A DNA stretch of 18,415 bases from CAYJBP01 sp964368605 (GCA_964368605.1 CAYJBP010000041.1:1-18415), one strand, 5' to 3'. Numbered from the stretch's first letter, positions 7,100-16,771 are shown. Numbers and translations: made by a program. Notes: generated by a model from the sequence alone, not told the origin.

Positions 7100-8293
7100 A
7101 TGACTGATTTTAAGCAGCTTTTAGCTAAATTAGCAAGCTTAGATACAACAAAAATGTATAATAATGACTTTTTATTAACCTGGCAAAAAACCGATGCCGA
7201 GATTGCCGCCACTTTTGCTGTTGCCGATGCTTTGCGCCATTTGCGCCAAAATAATACCGCCACCAAAATTTTCAATAGCGGCTTGGGCATATCTTTATTT
7301 AGGGATAATTCCACCCGTACCCGTTTTTCCTTTGCTTCGGCCTGTAATTTATTAGGCTTAAATGTCCAGGATTTGGACGAAGGCAAAAGCCAAATAGCCC
7401 ATGGCGAAACCGTGCGCGAAACCGCCAATATGGTCTCCTTTATGGCCGATATTATTGGTATTCGTGATGATATGTATATTGGCAAGGGTCATACCTATAT
7501 GCAAGAGGTTGCCCAAGCAGTTCAAGATGGCTATGATCAAGGCAATTTAGAGCAAAGGCCATCTTTAATCAATTTGCAATGCGATATCGATCATCCTACC
7601 CAATCGATGGCCGATATGCTGCATATTATCCATCAGTTTGGTGGGGTAGAAAATCTAAAAGGCAAAAAAATTGCCATGACCTGGGCTTATTCGCCTTCCT
7701 ATGGTAAGCCGCTTTCGGTGCCGCAAGGCATAGTCGGCCTTTTTACTCGCTTTGGCATGGATGTGCATTTAGCCCATCCTAAAGGCTATGAAATCATGCC
7801 CGAAGTTGAAGAAATAGCAGCTAAAAATGCTGCAATCGGCGGTGGCAGCTTTAGTAAAAGCCATTCGATGGAGGCTGCTTTTACCGATGCCGATATAGTT
7901 TATCCCAAAAGCTGGGCGCCTTTTGCCGCCATGCAAAAACGTACCGATTTATATGGCCAAAGCGATTTTGATGGCATCAAAGTTTTAGAAAAAGAATTAT
8001 TGGCGCAAAATAGCCAGCATCAAGATTGGCATTGCGATCGTAAGTTGATGAATTTAACTCAAAAAGCCCTGTATATGCATTGTTTACCGGCCGATATTAC
8101 CGGTGTTTCCTGCCAAAGGGGCGAAGTTGCGGCCGACGTTTTCGATCAATATCGTCTACCTTTATATCAAGAGGCCGGCTTTAAACCTTATATTATCGCC
8201 GCCATGATATTCCTGGCCAAAGCCAAAAATCCGGCTCAAACCCTCGAGGCTTTAGCTAAAGCCGATTTAAAACGCCATTGGGAGGTAAAATAA
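7100..8293 (+). CDS. ygeW: Knotted carbamoyltransferase-fold protein YgeW
   Basis: 397 residues. It has the carbamoyl-phosphate loop of aspartate/ornithine carbamoyltransferases, SLFRDNSTRTRFSF (about 66-79), and the conserved MHCLPADITG (about 325-334). These fit YgeW, an uncharacterised knotted transcarbamylase encoded beside ssnA, ygfK and ygeY in many anaerobes. It probably transfers a carbamoyl group to or from a catabolic intermediate; run in the catabolic direction it could yield carbamoyl phosphate for ATP synthesis, but the substrate is unknown. The start is ATG at 7100, 8 nt after AAGGAG; an in-frame GTG at 7091 overlaps that site. Its TAA shares one base with the ssnA ATG. Confidence 0.93.
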   Translation: MTDFKQLLAKLASLDTTKMYNNDFLLTWQKTDAEIAATFAVADALRHLRQNNTATKIFNSGLGISLFRDNSTRTRFSFASACNLLGLNVQDLDEGKSQIAHGETVRETANMVSFMADIIGIRDDMYIGKGHTYMQEVAQAVQDGYDQGNLEQRPSLINLQCDIDHPTQSMADMLHIIHQFGGVENLKGKKIAMTWAYSPSYGKPLSVPQGIVGLFTRFGMDVHLAHPKGYEIMPEVEEIAAKNAAIGGGSFSKSHSMEAAFTDADIVYPKSWAPFAAMQKRTDLYGQSDFDGIKVLEKELLAQNSQHQDWHCDRKLMNLTQKALYMHCLPADITGVSCQRGEVAADVFDQYRLPLYQEAGFKPYIIAAMIFLAKAKNPAQTLEALAKADLKRHWEVK

Positions 8294-9624
8294 TGATAAT
8301 TATCGGTAATGGTCGCCTAATTACCCATAACCCCAGCTTACCATATATCGAAAATGGCGCCGTTGTAATAGATGCTAATAAAATATGCGATTTCGGCTCT
8401 AATCAGGACATGCAAAAAGCCTATCCCCAAGCAGAATTTTATGATGCAAAAGGGCGTATAATTATGCCCGGCTTAATCAATACCCACAGCCATATTTATA
8501 GCGCTTTTGCTCGTGGTTTAGCTTTAAAGCAAGATAAGCCCAATCGCAACTTTTTGGATATTCTTAATAATCAATGGTGGCGCATCGATAAAGTGCTCAA
8601 TACTGATGATAGCTTATACAGCGCCTATACAACCGGCTTAGAAAGTGTGCGCCTAGGTGTAACCACTTTATTTGATCATCATGCCAGCCAATATCATATT
8701 AAAGGCAGTCTAAAGGCATTAAGCAGCGCTTTAAGCGATATTGGCCTCCGTCATAGCCTATGCTATGAGGTTAGCGACCGTGATGGCGAGGCGCAAGCTA
8801 TGGCCGGCATCGCCGAAAATATCGACTTTATCGATTATGCAGCCCAAGATACAACTGATCTTAAAAAGGGTATGTTTGGCCTACATGCCTCTTTCACTTT
8901 AAGCGACCAAACCCTGGCCGCCTGCCATCAGGCCTTGGGCGAGCGGGAAAAAGCTTTCCATATTCATGTGGCCGAGGACAAAGCCGACCAGGCCGACAGC
9001 CAAGCCAAATATGGCTGCCGAGTTATCGAGCGCCTGGATAAGGCCGGTATTCTTGGCGAGTTAACCCTGGCTATTCATAATATCCATGTCGATCAAAACG
9101 AGATGCAACTTTTGCAGCAAAGCCAAACCATGGCTGTGCATGCGCCGGAATCTAATATGGGCAATGCCGTCGGTTGCGCCCCGGTGCTCGATATGATTAA
9201 TCAGGGCATTTTAGTGGGATTAGGCACAGATGCCTATACTCAGGACATGTTCGAATCGCTTAAAGTTACCAATATTATTCATAAGCATCAGGCCGCCGAT
9301 CCGGCCATCGGCTTTGGTGAAAGTTTGGCCATGCTATTTAATAATAATCGTCAAATCTGTGCTCGCTTTTTTAAGCAACCGCTGGGTATTATCACCAAAA
9401 ATGCCTATGCCGATTTAATTATTGTTGATTATCGTTGTGGCACGCCATTAAACGAAGATACTTTAGCAGGCCATTTAATGTTTGGATTCAATGGTTCGCA
9501 AGTTGATTGCACCATGATTAATGGCCGATTTATTATGCAGGAAAGGCAAATTATTAGCGTTGATGAGCCTACTATTTTAGCCCAAGCCCAAAAGCAAGCC
9601 GCCAGTTTTTGGCAAAGGGTTTAA
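8293..9624 (+). CDS. ssnA: Putative amidohydrolase SsnA
   Basis: 443 residues, amidohydrolase superfamily (chlorohydrolase/guanine-deaminase-like). Metal ligands are visible: H65 and H67 in NTHSHIYS, histidines in FHIHVAED (about 222-224), a histidine in IHNIHVD (about 260), and the aspartate of GLGTDAY (about 311). The start is ATG at 8293, 7 nt after GGGAGG and overlapping the ygeW stop as TAATG; it gives MIIIGNGRLI, the typical SsnA N-terminus, whereas an in-frame TTG at 8278 lies before that site. The family is annotated as selenium-metabolism-linked, and here it probably deaminates or ring-opens a purine-derived heterocycle. It ends 20 bp before ygfK. Confidence 0.93.
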   Translation: MIIIGNGRLITHNPSLPYIENGAVVIDANKICDFGSNQDMQKAYPQAEFYDAKGRIIMPGLINTHSHIYSAFARGLALKQDKPNRNFLDILNNQWWRIDKVLNTDDSLYSAYTTGLESVRLGVTTLFDHHASQYHIKGSLKALSSALSDIGLRHSLCYEVSDRDGEAQAMAGIAENIDFIDYAAQDTTDLKKGMFGLHASFTLSDQTLAACHQALGEREKAFHIHVAEDKADQADSQAKYGCRVIERLDKAGILGELTLAIHNIHVDQNEMQLLQQSQTMAVHAPESNMGNAVGCAPVLDMINQGILVGLGTDAYTQDMFESLKVTNIIHKHQAADPAIGFGESLAMLFNNNRQICARFFKQPLGIITKNAYADLIIVDYRCGTPLNEDTLAGHLMFGFNGSQVDCTMINGRFIMQERQIISVDEPTILAQAQKQAASFWQRV

Positions 9625-9644
9625 ATCACGAAGGAGAGTGAATT

Positions 9645-12600
9645 ATGAGCGAAATTATGCGCCCGCTTCCATTTAAGCAGTTGATGAAATGGATAGTAAA
9701 AGAGTTGAATCAAAAAGGCCATATTTTTGGCATAGATCAATCAAGATTTTACCGTAATAACCCAACCCTAGGGGCTACCATTTATGGCCAAAAAATAGCC
9801 ACCCCCATAGGCCCCGCACCCGGCCCCAATAGCCAATTAGCACCCAATATTATTGCAGCCTATCTATGCGGTAGCCGCTTTATAGAGCTTAAAACCGTTC
9901 AAAAAATTGATGGCGAAGAATTAGCCAATTGCATACCACGTCCCTGCATAAAGGCCGAAGATGAAGGCTATAATGTAGAATGGTCCACCGAATTAACCAC
10001 CCAAGCTGCTGCCGAAGAATATATCAAAGCCTGGCTGATTATCCATGTTTTGGCCAAAGAGTTAAAACTGGCCGATTATCCCGATTGCATCTTTAATCTT
10101 AGTGTTGGCTATGATTTAGAAGGCATAAAAGGAAATAAGGTTAACACCTTTATCGAAACATTAAAAGATGCTTCAAAATGTCCACTTTTTAACGAAGCAA
10201 AAAGTTGGCTAAAGGAAAATATCGAATCCTTTAATAATCTAACAATCGCCGATATCGAGGCAATTAGCCCCCATATCAGCAATAATATCACCTTATCCAC
10301 CCTTCATGGCTGCCCCCCGGCCGAAATCGAAAAAATCAGCCGCTATCTTTTGGAAGAAAAGCAGCTAAATACAGCAATCAAATGCAATCCTACCCTGCTT
10401 GGCTACCAGTTTGCCCGTCAAACCATGGACAATTTAGGCTATGAATATTTGCAATTCGACGATCATCACTTTAACCATGATTTGCAATATGCTGATGCCG
10501 TACCCATGTTTAAGCGCCTGCTAGCGCTGGCCGACAGTCTTAATTTAAGTTTTGGCCTTAAAATAAGCAATACTTTCCCGGTTAAAATCAAGGCCGGCGA
10601 ATTGCCCGGCGAAGAGATGTATATGTCGGGGCGCGCTCTTTTTCCGCTTAGCATTAGCTTGGCTGCCAAAATCAGTAATGATTTTATGGGCAAATTGCCA
10701 ATTTCCTATTCGGGTGGCATCGATGCGTTTAATATTAAAGAGGTACTTAGTACAGGCATTAAACCGGTTACGGTGGCCACTACCATCCTCAAGCCGGGTG
10801 GTTATCAACGCTTACAACAACTTGCTTATCTTAGCACTTCGCTGGAAATTGCGGAAGAAATCGATTATCAAAAACTTAATCAAATTGCCCAGCAAGCCTG
10901 CCGAAACAAGCTTTATGCTAAGCATTTGGAGCAAAGAAAAAGCGCTCCCAAACCCCATAAGCTGCCTTTATTCAATTGCGGCCAAGCACCTTGCCGCGAA
11001 AGTGCTTGCCCCATTGAGCAGCAAATCCCGGCTTATTTAGAGGCTGTTGCCGCCCAAGATTATAAGCGAGCCATGCAAATTATAGCTATCGACAATGCCG
11101 CCCCGGCCATAACAGCGGCTATTTGCAATCACGATTGCCAAAAGGCCTGCTTACGCCGCCATTATGAATACCCTATGCAAATAAGAGGAGCTAAGCAATG
11201 GGCAGTACAAAAGGCCATGAGCAATTTTATTGCCGATTTAACTCGCCCCACCCTAAAACATACACATAAAGTTGCAATAATAGGTGCCGGTCCGGCAGGA
11301 ATGGCTGCCGCAACTTATTTAAGGCGTAACGGTTTAGAAGTAGATATTTATGACAAAAAAGGGCAACCTTTTGGCATAGTACAACATATTATTCCCGATT
11401 TTAGAATTAATCAAGGCTTAATTGATTTAGATACCATGCTCGCCGAAGCAATGGGGGTAAATTTCCATTTTAATAATGAGATAAAAGATATATCCACCCT
11501 AAAAGCCAACTATAACTATATTATTATCGCCATTGGTGCTTGGGGCAATTGCCGAGATATCCTGCCCGAAAATAACCATAAATTATTACAACCTCTTGAT
11601 TTTTTGGGTAAGCTAAAAAGCGGCCATCAACTGGATTTAGGAGCTAAAATTGCTATTATCGGCGGTGGTAATGTGGCTATGGATTGCGCCCGTGCTGCCA
11701 AAAAACTAGCTAATAAACCCGAGGTAACCATTGTCTATCGTCGCACTATACCGCTAATGCCTGCCGATAGCGAGGAGATTATTGCCGCCAAAAAAGAGGA
11801 TATTATTTTTGAAGAGTTGCTATCACCAATTGCCTATGACGGCCAAAAACTGCAATGTCAAAAAATGCGCCTTGGCCCAATCGGTGCAGATGGCCGCCCC
11901 AAAATCGAAGCCGACCAGGAAAAAATAGAATTTAGTTTTGATACGGTAATTAATGCCACAGGCATGACGGTAGATTATCGGCTTCTTAAAGATAATGGCC
12001 TGCTAAACACCGACAGCAATCAGCCACAGCCGGATGATAATAATCGCCTGGACAGCCAAATTTATTTAATCGGCGATTGTTTGCATGGCCCTTCAACCAT
12101 AGTTGCGGCCTTGGCCGATGCCAAAAAGGCAGCGCAACATATTTTAGCCGATTGTGGCCTTAAGCACGACTTTATCAAAGTAGATTATCAAGCAAGCCCG
12201 GAATCATTACATGACAAAAAAGGTGTACTTAAAAAAGCAGACAGTAACTTTGATGACGGTTATCGTTGTTTAGGCTGTGATAAAGTTTGCCAAATTTGCG
12301 TAGATGTTTGCCCAAATCGAGCCAATATAGCCCTTAATCTGCCCGGATTTGCAAGTGAAACTCAAATCATCCATATTGATCAATTATGTAATGAATGCGG
12401 CAATTGTGCGGTATTTTGTCCTTATGATGGACGCCCCTACCAGGATAAATTCACTATTTTTGCCGATGAGGATGATTTATTAAATTCTACCAATTTTGGC
12501 TTTATTAAGGATAAGCAAATTGCCGGCCATTATTTAATGCGCTTAAGGGATGAGAGTATTGAGCATTTATGCCTAAGAGATGCCAAATTAACAGCCGATT

Positions 12601-12653
12601 ATTGGGCAATCATACAGGAAATAGAGCAAAATTATCCATATTTAATAGGGTAG
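9645..12653 (+). CDS. ygfK: Putative selenate reductase-family subunit YgfK (multidomain Fe-S flavoprotein)
   Basis: 1002 residues, near the usual YgfK length. Domains in order: a dihydroorotate-dehydrogenase-like barrel (about 1-430, with LSTLHGCPPAEIE near 218); a GltD-like Fe-S linker with CGQAPCRESACP (about 445-456) and ICNHDCQKACLRR; an FAD domain (VAIIGAGPAGMAAATY, about 542); an NAD(P) domain (AIIGGGNVAMDCARA, about 668-682); a second FAD contact (IYLIGDCLHGPSTIVAAL, about 805-822); and a C-terminal ferredoxin with CLGCDKVCQICVDVCP (about 873-888) and CNECGNCAVFCP (about 914-925). The plan resembles dihydropyrimidine dehydrogenase and glutamate synthase small subunit. The selenate-reductase name is historical; reduction of a purine-ring intermediate using NAD(P)H or ferredoxin is more likely here, by inference. 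It is 9 bp from xdh. Confidence 0.94.
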   Translation: MSEIMRPLPFKQLMKWIVKELNQKGHIFGIDQSRFYRNNPTLGATIYGQKIATPIGPAPGPNSQLAPNIIAAYLCGSRFIELKTVQKIDGEELANCIPRPCIKAEDEGYNVEWSTELTTQAAAEEYIKAWLIIHVLAKELKLADYPDCIFNLSVGYDLEGIKGNKVNTFIETLKDASKCPLFNEAKSWLKENIESFNNLTIADIEAISPHISNNITLSTLHGCPPAEIEKISRYLLEEKQLNTAIKCNPTLLGYQFARQTMDNLGYEYLQFDDHHFNHDLQYADAVPMFKRLLALADSLNLSFGLKISNTFPVKIKAGELPGEEMYMSGRALFPLSISLAAKISNDFMGKLPISYSGGIDAFNIKEVLSTGIKPVTVATTILKPGGYQRLQQLAYLSTSLEIAEEIDYQKLNQIAQQACRNKLYAKHLEQRKSAPKPHKLPLFNCGQAPCRESACPIEQQIPAYLEAVAAQDYKRAMQIIAIDNAAPAITAAICNHDCQKACLRRHYEYPMQIRGAKQWAVQKAMSNFIADLTRPTLKHTHKVAIIGAGPAGMAAATYLRRNGLEVDIYDKKGQPFGIVQHIIPDFRINQGLIDLDTMLAEAMGVNFHFNNEIKDISTLKANYNYIIIAIGAWGNCRDILPENNHKLLQPLDFLGKLKSGHQLDLGAKIAIIGGGNVAMDCARAAKKLANKPEVTIVYRRTIPLMPADSEEIIAAKKEDIIFEELLSPIAYDGQKLQCQKMRLGPIGADGRPKIEADQEKIEFSFDTVINATGMTVDYRLLKDNGLLNTDSNQPQPDDNNRLDSQIYLIGDCLHGPSTIVAALADAKKAAQHILADCGLKHDFIKVDYQASPESLHDKKGVLKKADSNFDDGYRCLGCDKVCQICVDVCPNRANIALNLPGFASETQIIHIDQLCNECGNCAVFCPYDGRPYQDKFTIFADEDDLLNSTNFGFIKDKQIAGHYLMRLRDESIEHLCLRDAKLTADYWAIIQEIEQNYPYLIG

Positions 12654-12662
12654 GTTTTATTT

Positions 12663-15212
12663 ATGAAAATCAAAATTAATAATCAAGAGCATAATTATAA
12701 TACGGATAAAAATCTCCTAGATTTTTTACGCGAAGATTTAAATATCGTATCGCTCAAAAACGGTTGCGCCGAAGGCGCTTGCGGCACTTGTATGGTCTTA
12801 ATCGACAATAAGGCTAAAAAGGCTTGTATCCAAAAGTTAAGCCGCCTGGAAAATGCTAATATTCTTACTTTAGAAGGTTTACCACCCAAAGTAAAGAACA
12901 GCTTTACAGTGGCATTTAGCCAATGTGGAGCTGTTCAATGCGGTTTTTGCATTCCGGGAATGATTATTAGTGCTTATGCTCTTTTATTGATTAATCCACA
13001 ACCTAGTCGGCAAGAAATAAAAAAAGCCCTACGGGGTAATATATGCCGCTGTACCGGCTATAAAAAGATTATTGAGGCCGTAGAATTAGCTGCTAAGCTT
13101 TTAGCAGCTAAACAGCCATCATCAATTATTAACAATAATTATAATTTTGACAAAAATTTACCACGTATTGATGCAGAAAATAAAGCAAATGCTATGTCAG
13201 TTTATGTAGATGATATTAAAATAGAAGGCATGCTTCATGCCTCGGCTTTGCGCTCGGCCTACCCTCGCGCCATAATCAAAAAAATTGATATCTCTGCTGC
13301 TATTAATCATCCGGATTGTCGGGAAATTTTACTTAAAAAAGATATTCCCGGCAATCCCAAAATTGGCCATATCGAAGCTATTTCCGACTGGGATGTTTTG
13401 TTGGGTGAAGGCGATACAACTCGCTATTTAGGTGATGCCTTGGCCTTGATAATTAGTGACAAAAAGTCATCTTTAGCTGCTATAAAGGACTTGATTGTGG
13501 TAGATTATCAGGTATTAAAACCGCTAAGCAGCCCGGCAGAAGCATTAGCTGAAAATGCGCCTAAGCTGCATCAAAAGGGGAACCTTTTATGCCAACATTC
13601 TTTACAGCGTGGTAATATTGATCAAGCCCTAGCCAAGGCAGCTTTTGTGGTTAAAAACCACTATTCCCTACCCTTCACCGAGCATGCCTTTTTAGAGCCG
13701 GAATGCGCTATAGCCCAGCCCGATGGCGAGGATGGCTTATTACTGTTTACAGCAGGCCAAAGCATTTATGATGAACAAAGGGAAATAGCCCGTATGCTGG
13801 GTATTGAGCGAAGCAAAATCCGTATTCAAGGCCAAACTGTTGGCGGCGCTTTTGGCGGCAAGGAGGATATGAGCGTGCAGCATCATGCCGCTTTGGCCGC
13901 CTGGCATATGCGTCTACCGGTAAAAGTATTGCTTTCCCGTCAGGAAAGCATAATTATACATCCAAAGCGCCATGCCATGGAAATTGATTGCCTTATTGCC
14001 TGTGATAAAGAAGGCCGATTGCTAGCGATCAAAGAAAAAATAATCGCCGATACCGGCGCCTATGCATCCCTGGGTGGCCCTGTTTTACAGCGTGCTTGCA
14101 CCCATGGCGGTGGCCCATATCGCTGCCCTAATATTGATATCGAAGGCTTGGCCGTTTATACCAATAATCCTCCCGGCGGAGCTTTTCGTGGCTTTGGGGT
14201 TAGCCAAATAGCCTATGCCTTAGAGAATAACCTTAATCAATTAGCCGCCTTAGCTGGGATTAGCCCTTGGCAAATTCGCCATATAAATGCCGTTATCCCA
14301 GGGGATATCTTAGCAAGTGGCCAGATTGCCGATAATTCAACAGCCATAGTCGAATGCTTAGAAGCAATAAAGGACGATTTTGAGCAAGCAAAATATGTAG
14401 GTTTAGCTGCTGCTTTAAAAAATTGCGGTTTAGGCATGGGTATTAGCGATAGCGGTCGGGCTCGTATAATTGTCCAAGATGAGGCAGTGCATATTTATAC
14501 ATCTGCGGCCTGCATTGGTCAAGGTTTGGCCACGGTGCTTAAGCAAATAGCTTATCAAACCTTAAAAATAGACCCTCAAAAAATAATTATCGCCCCTCCC
14601 GACACGGCAACCAGCCCCGACAGTGGCACAACAACCGCCTCCCGCCAAACAGTCTTTAGCGGTGAAGCCACACGTTTAGCTGCTCTTAAGCTTAAAGAGG
14701 CTCTCGATAAAGGGCATAACTTAGCCAGCTTAGATGGCGAGCAGTTTTTTGGCGAATATCAGCCGCCTACCGACCCTTTAGCCAGCACAAAAGCCGAACC
14801 ACTTAATCATGTAGCCTATGGCTACGGTGTACAAATGGTAGAGCTTAATGAACAGGGAGAACTCAAAAAAGTTATAGCTGCCTATGATGGCGGCCAAATC
14901 ATCAATCGCTTAGCAGCAGAAGGCCAGATAGAAGGCGGCATTATCATGGGATTAGGCTATGCCTTAACCGAAGATTATCCTTTAAAAGAATGTTATCCTC
15001 AAGCTAATTTTGGTCGCTTAGGTTTATGGCGTGCCGATCAAATACCGGAAATAGAAATCCGCTTTGTACAGGCTAAAGAGCAAATCAAGATGGCCTATGG
15101 CGCCAAAGGTTTAGGCGAGCTGGCAACAATTCCGGCTGCACCGGCCTTAAGCGGTGCTTATTATGCCTTTAATCAAAAGATGCACTTAAAGTTACCGATT
15201 AAAAGCATTTAA
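12663..15212 (+). CDS. Selenium-dependent xanthine dehydrogenase-type molybdoenzyme (fused Fe-S and Mo subunits)
   Basis: 849 residues, as for the single-chain selenium-dependent XDH family (XdhD-like). N-terminal [2Fe-2S] ligands C35, C40, C43 and C55, then an alpha-helical [2Fe-2S] domain with C93, C96, C128 and C130 (QCGFCIPG, NICRCTGY). From about 175 on is the molybdopterin part: GGAFGGKED (about 394-402), PPGGAFRGFG (about 503-512), and the presumed catalytic E819 in GAKGLGELA. There is no FAD domain, so electrons must go to a partner; YgfK is the obvious candidate. The enzyme would hydroxylate hypoxanthine, xanthine or a related purine. Selenium enters as a labile cofactor atom, not as selenocysteine, so dependence cannot be read from the codons. 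The ribosome binding site (AGG, 9-10 nt upstream) is weak. The stop overlaps the convergent permease stop. Confidence 0.93.
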   Translation: MKIKINNQEHNYNTDKNLLDFLREDLNIVSLKNGCAEGACGTCMVLIDNKAKKACIQKLSRLENANILTLEGLPPKVKNSFTVAFSQCGAVQCGFCIPGMIISAYALLLINPQPSRQEIKKALRGNICRCTGYKKIIEAVELAAKLLAAKQPSSIINNNYNFDKNLPRIDAENKANAMSVYVDDIKIEGMLHASALRSAYPRAIIKKIDISAAINHPDCREILLKKDIPGNPKIGHIEAISDWDVLLGEGDTTRYLGDALALIISDKKSSLAAIKDLIVVDYQVLKPLSSPAEALAENAPKLHQKGNLLCQHSLQRGNIDQALAKAAFVVKNHYSLPFTEHAFLEPECAIAQPDGEDGLLLFTAGQSIYDEQREIARMLGIERSKIRIQGQTVGGAFGGKEDMSVQHHAALAAWHMRLPVKVLLSRQESIIIHPKRHAMEIDCLIACDKEGRLLAIKEKIIADTGAYASLGGPVLQRACTHGGGPYRCPNIDIEGLAVYTNNPPGGAFRGFGVSQIAYALENNLNQLAALAGISPWQIRHINAVIPGDILASGQIADNSTAIVECLEAIKDDFEQAKYVGLAAALKNCGLGMGISDSGRARIIVQDEAVHIYTSAACIGQGLATVLKQIAYQTLKIDPQKIIIAPPDTATSPDSGTTTASRQTVFSGEATRLAALKLKEALDKGHNLASLDGEQFFGEYQPPTDPLASTKAEPLNHVAYGYGVQMVELNEQGELKKVIAAYDGGQIINRLAAEGQIEGGIIMGLGYALTEDYPLKECYPQANFGRLGLWRADQIPEIEIRFVQAKEQIKMAYGAKGLGELATIPAAPALSGAYYAFNQKMHLKLPIKSI

Positions 15213-16771
15213 ATATCACGTGGATATTGCAATAAATTGCGGCATAAAAAGATTGTAAGTAAAGCAGCAAAAATATTCCAAATAGCCATTAGGGCAATAT
15301 TAAAATAAATATCACCCAACATCAATATTGTAGCAATAAAAATTAAGCCCAAGCCGGGCAAGCAAAGCGCTATTCCCAGCAAAATATTTATAAATATTAA
15401 TAAAGATCGGCTTTTTCCTACATTCATTCTTAAAGCCAAAACCGAGCCACTTAAAAAAATCAAACTAAAGCTAATCCTAAACAGAACCAGCACCAAAATT
15501 TGGTCGATGCTAATTTGCCAAATTATACCGATAATACCAAAGGTAATTAGCGCCTCGATAATCACTTTAACTATTGATTGGCCAAGGATGGCTAATAGCT
15601 TATAAAATGGGCTAGCAGGCACTAAGTAAATATAATGCGCTTTTAACTCTTTGCTAAAGCTACTATTAAGGCTGGTAAAAATTTGCAAATAAGCCGTAAA
15701 AATTAAAACCGAAATTAGGGAATCCTGCCCCATAAAATAACAATAAATTACCGTTATTATCATAAAAATAAGGGTGTTTAAGTCGAAAAAGAAAAACTTA
15801 AGACGTGAAGATTCCTGCACTTGCTTAAAGAAAAACACACTTGCACCCATACCATGTCTTAAGCCGCTTTTATGCTCCTTAGCAGCATTGCCCAGGCTTA
15901 GCTCGCTAATATCCTTGCCTTCTACCTTAGCTTGCTTTAGCTTTTGACTTTGCTCGGTGGCTGCTAAAACATCTTCATAAAATCCGCTGCCGCTACGGCT
16001 AATTGCCTTAAGCAATATTAAATTACAAATAATAACCGCAGCTATACCACAAAATCCCCACAGCAATTGGCCGCTTGCTAAAGAACTGATTGCAAACTTA
16101 ATCCAGCCAAAAAATGGCATAAAATTTAAGATAGGTTGATTGGCAGCGGCAATTAAAGTATCGATATTAAAAACTAAATCTACTAAAATCGGCCTGGCCA
16201 ACAGAAGCAAAAACAGTGTCAAAAAACCGTAAAATAACATATATATTATCTTACTTTTTTTAGAATTAATGCGCATACTATAAATGGCCATTGCCATTAA
16301 GGTACCGCTAAAATAAGCAAGCGCATAGCCTAAAACAATCAGCAAAAAATAAGCAAGGCTAATATTATAGCGTGGTCCTAGCCAATTATACTGCATAATT
16401 AAAATCAGAGCTAACCATAAAGACATAGCACTTTGCTTTATCATGCCATATACCAGCACATTTATTGGTTTAAGCGGAGCAGTAAATATTAAGTGAATAT
16501 CGGCCATATTAAATAAGGTAGCACCTTTACTAAAGCCATTATAGGCCGGCATTAAAAAAGAAAACATATAAAAACCCAGCACAATAGCCATAAACTCTGC
16601 ATTGGAAGCTACCGCTAAGCTGCTCATAGCATGATTATTATTATTGCTAATGGCCGAAAATAATAATAAGCCGCCACAAAAAATCATCAAAATCAATTTA
16701 GCAGGTTTTTTCTTTAGCTCGAGCAAGATATTTTTAAATTGCCTAAGCAGCAGGTAAAATAGGGGGCTCAT
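15209..16771 (-). CDS. ABC transporter permease, putative exporter
   Basis: 520 residues, strongly hydrophobic, with many predicted membrane segments (for example about 27-42, 63-75, 143-162, 174-196) and a charged cytoplasmic loop near 280-320 (EDVLAATEQSQKLKQAKVEGKD). The overall pattern resembles the 'putative ABC exporter' permeases of Firmicutes; the substrate is unknown. Its ATG overlaps the ATPase stop as ATGA, showing translational coupling. The 3' end is convergent with xdh: both TAA stops lie within TTAA at 15209-15212, with no terminator for this strand in between. Confidence 0.88.
   Translation of the reverse strand: MSPLFYLLLRQFKNILLELKKKPAKLILMIFCGGLLLFSAISNNNNHAMSSLAVASNAEFMAIVLGFYMFSFLMPAYNGFSKGATLFNMADIHLIFTAPLKPINVLVYGMIKQSAMSLWLALILIMQYNWLGPRYNISLAYFLLIVLGYALAYFSGTLMAMAIYSMRINSKKSKIIYMLFYGFLTLFLLLLARPILVDLVFNIDTLIAAANQPILNFMPFFGWIKFAISSLASGQLLWGFCGIAAVIICNLILLKAISRSGSGFYEDVLAATEQSQKLKQAKVEGKDISELSLGNAAKEHKSGLRHGMGASVFFFKQVQESSRLKFFFFDLNTLIFMIITVIYCYFMGQDSLISVLIFTAYLQIFTSLNSSFSKELKAHYIYLVPASPFYKLLAILGQSIVKVIIEALITFGIIGIIWQISIDQILVLVLFRISFSLIFLSGSVLALRMNVGKSRSLLIFINILLGIALCLPGLGLIFIATILMLGDIYFNIALMAIWNIFAALLTIFLCRNLLQYPRDI

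Noticed and set aside
8278..8292. TTG start for ssnA inside the end of ygeW
   Set aside because: It precedes the GGGAGG site; the ATG at 8293 has good spacing and gives the family N-terminus.
12663..15212. Selenocysteine codon or SECIS element in xdh
   Set aside because: The frame has no internal UGA, and this enzyme family carries selenium in the Mo cofactor rather than as selenocysteine.
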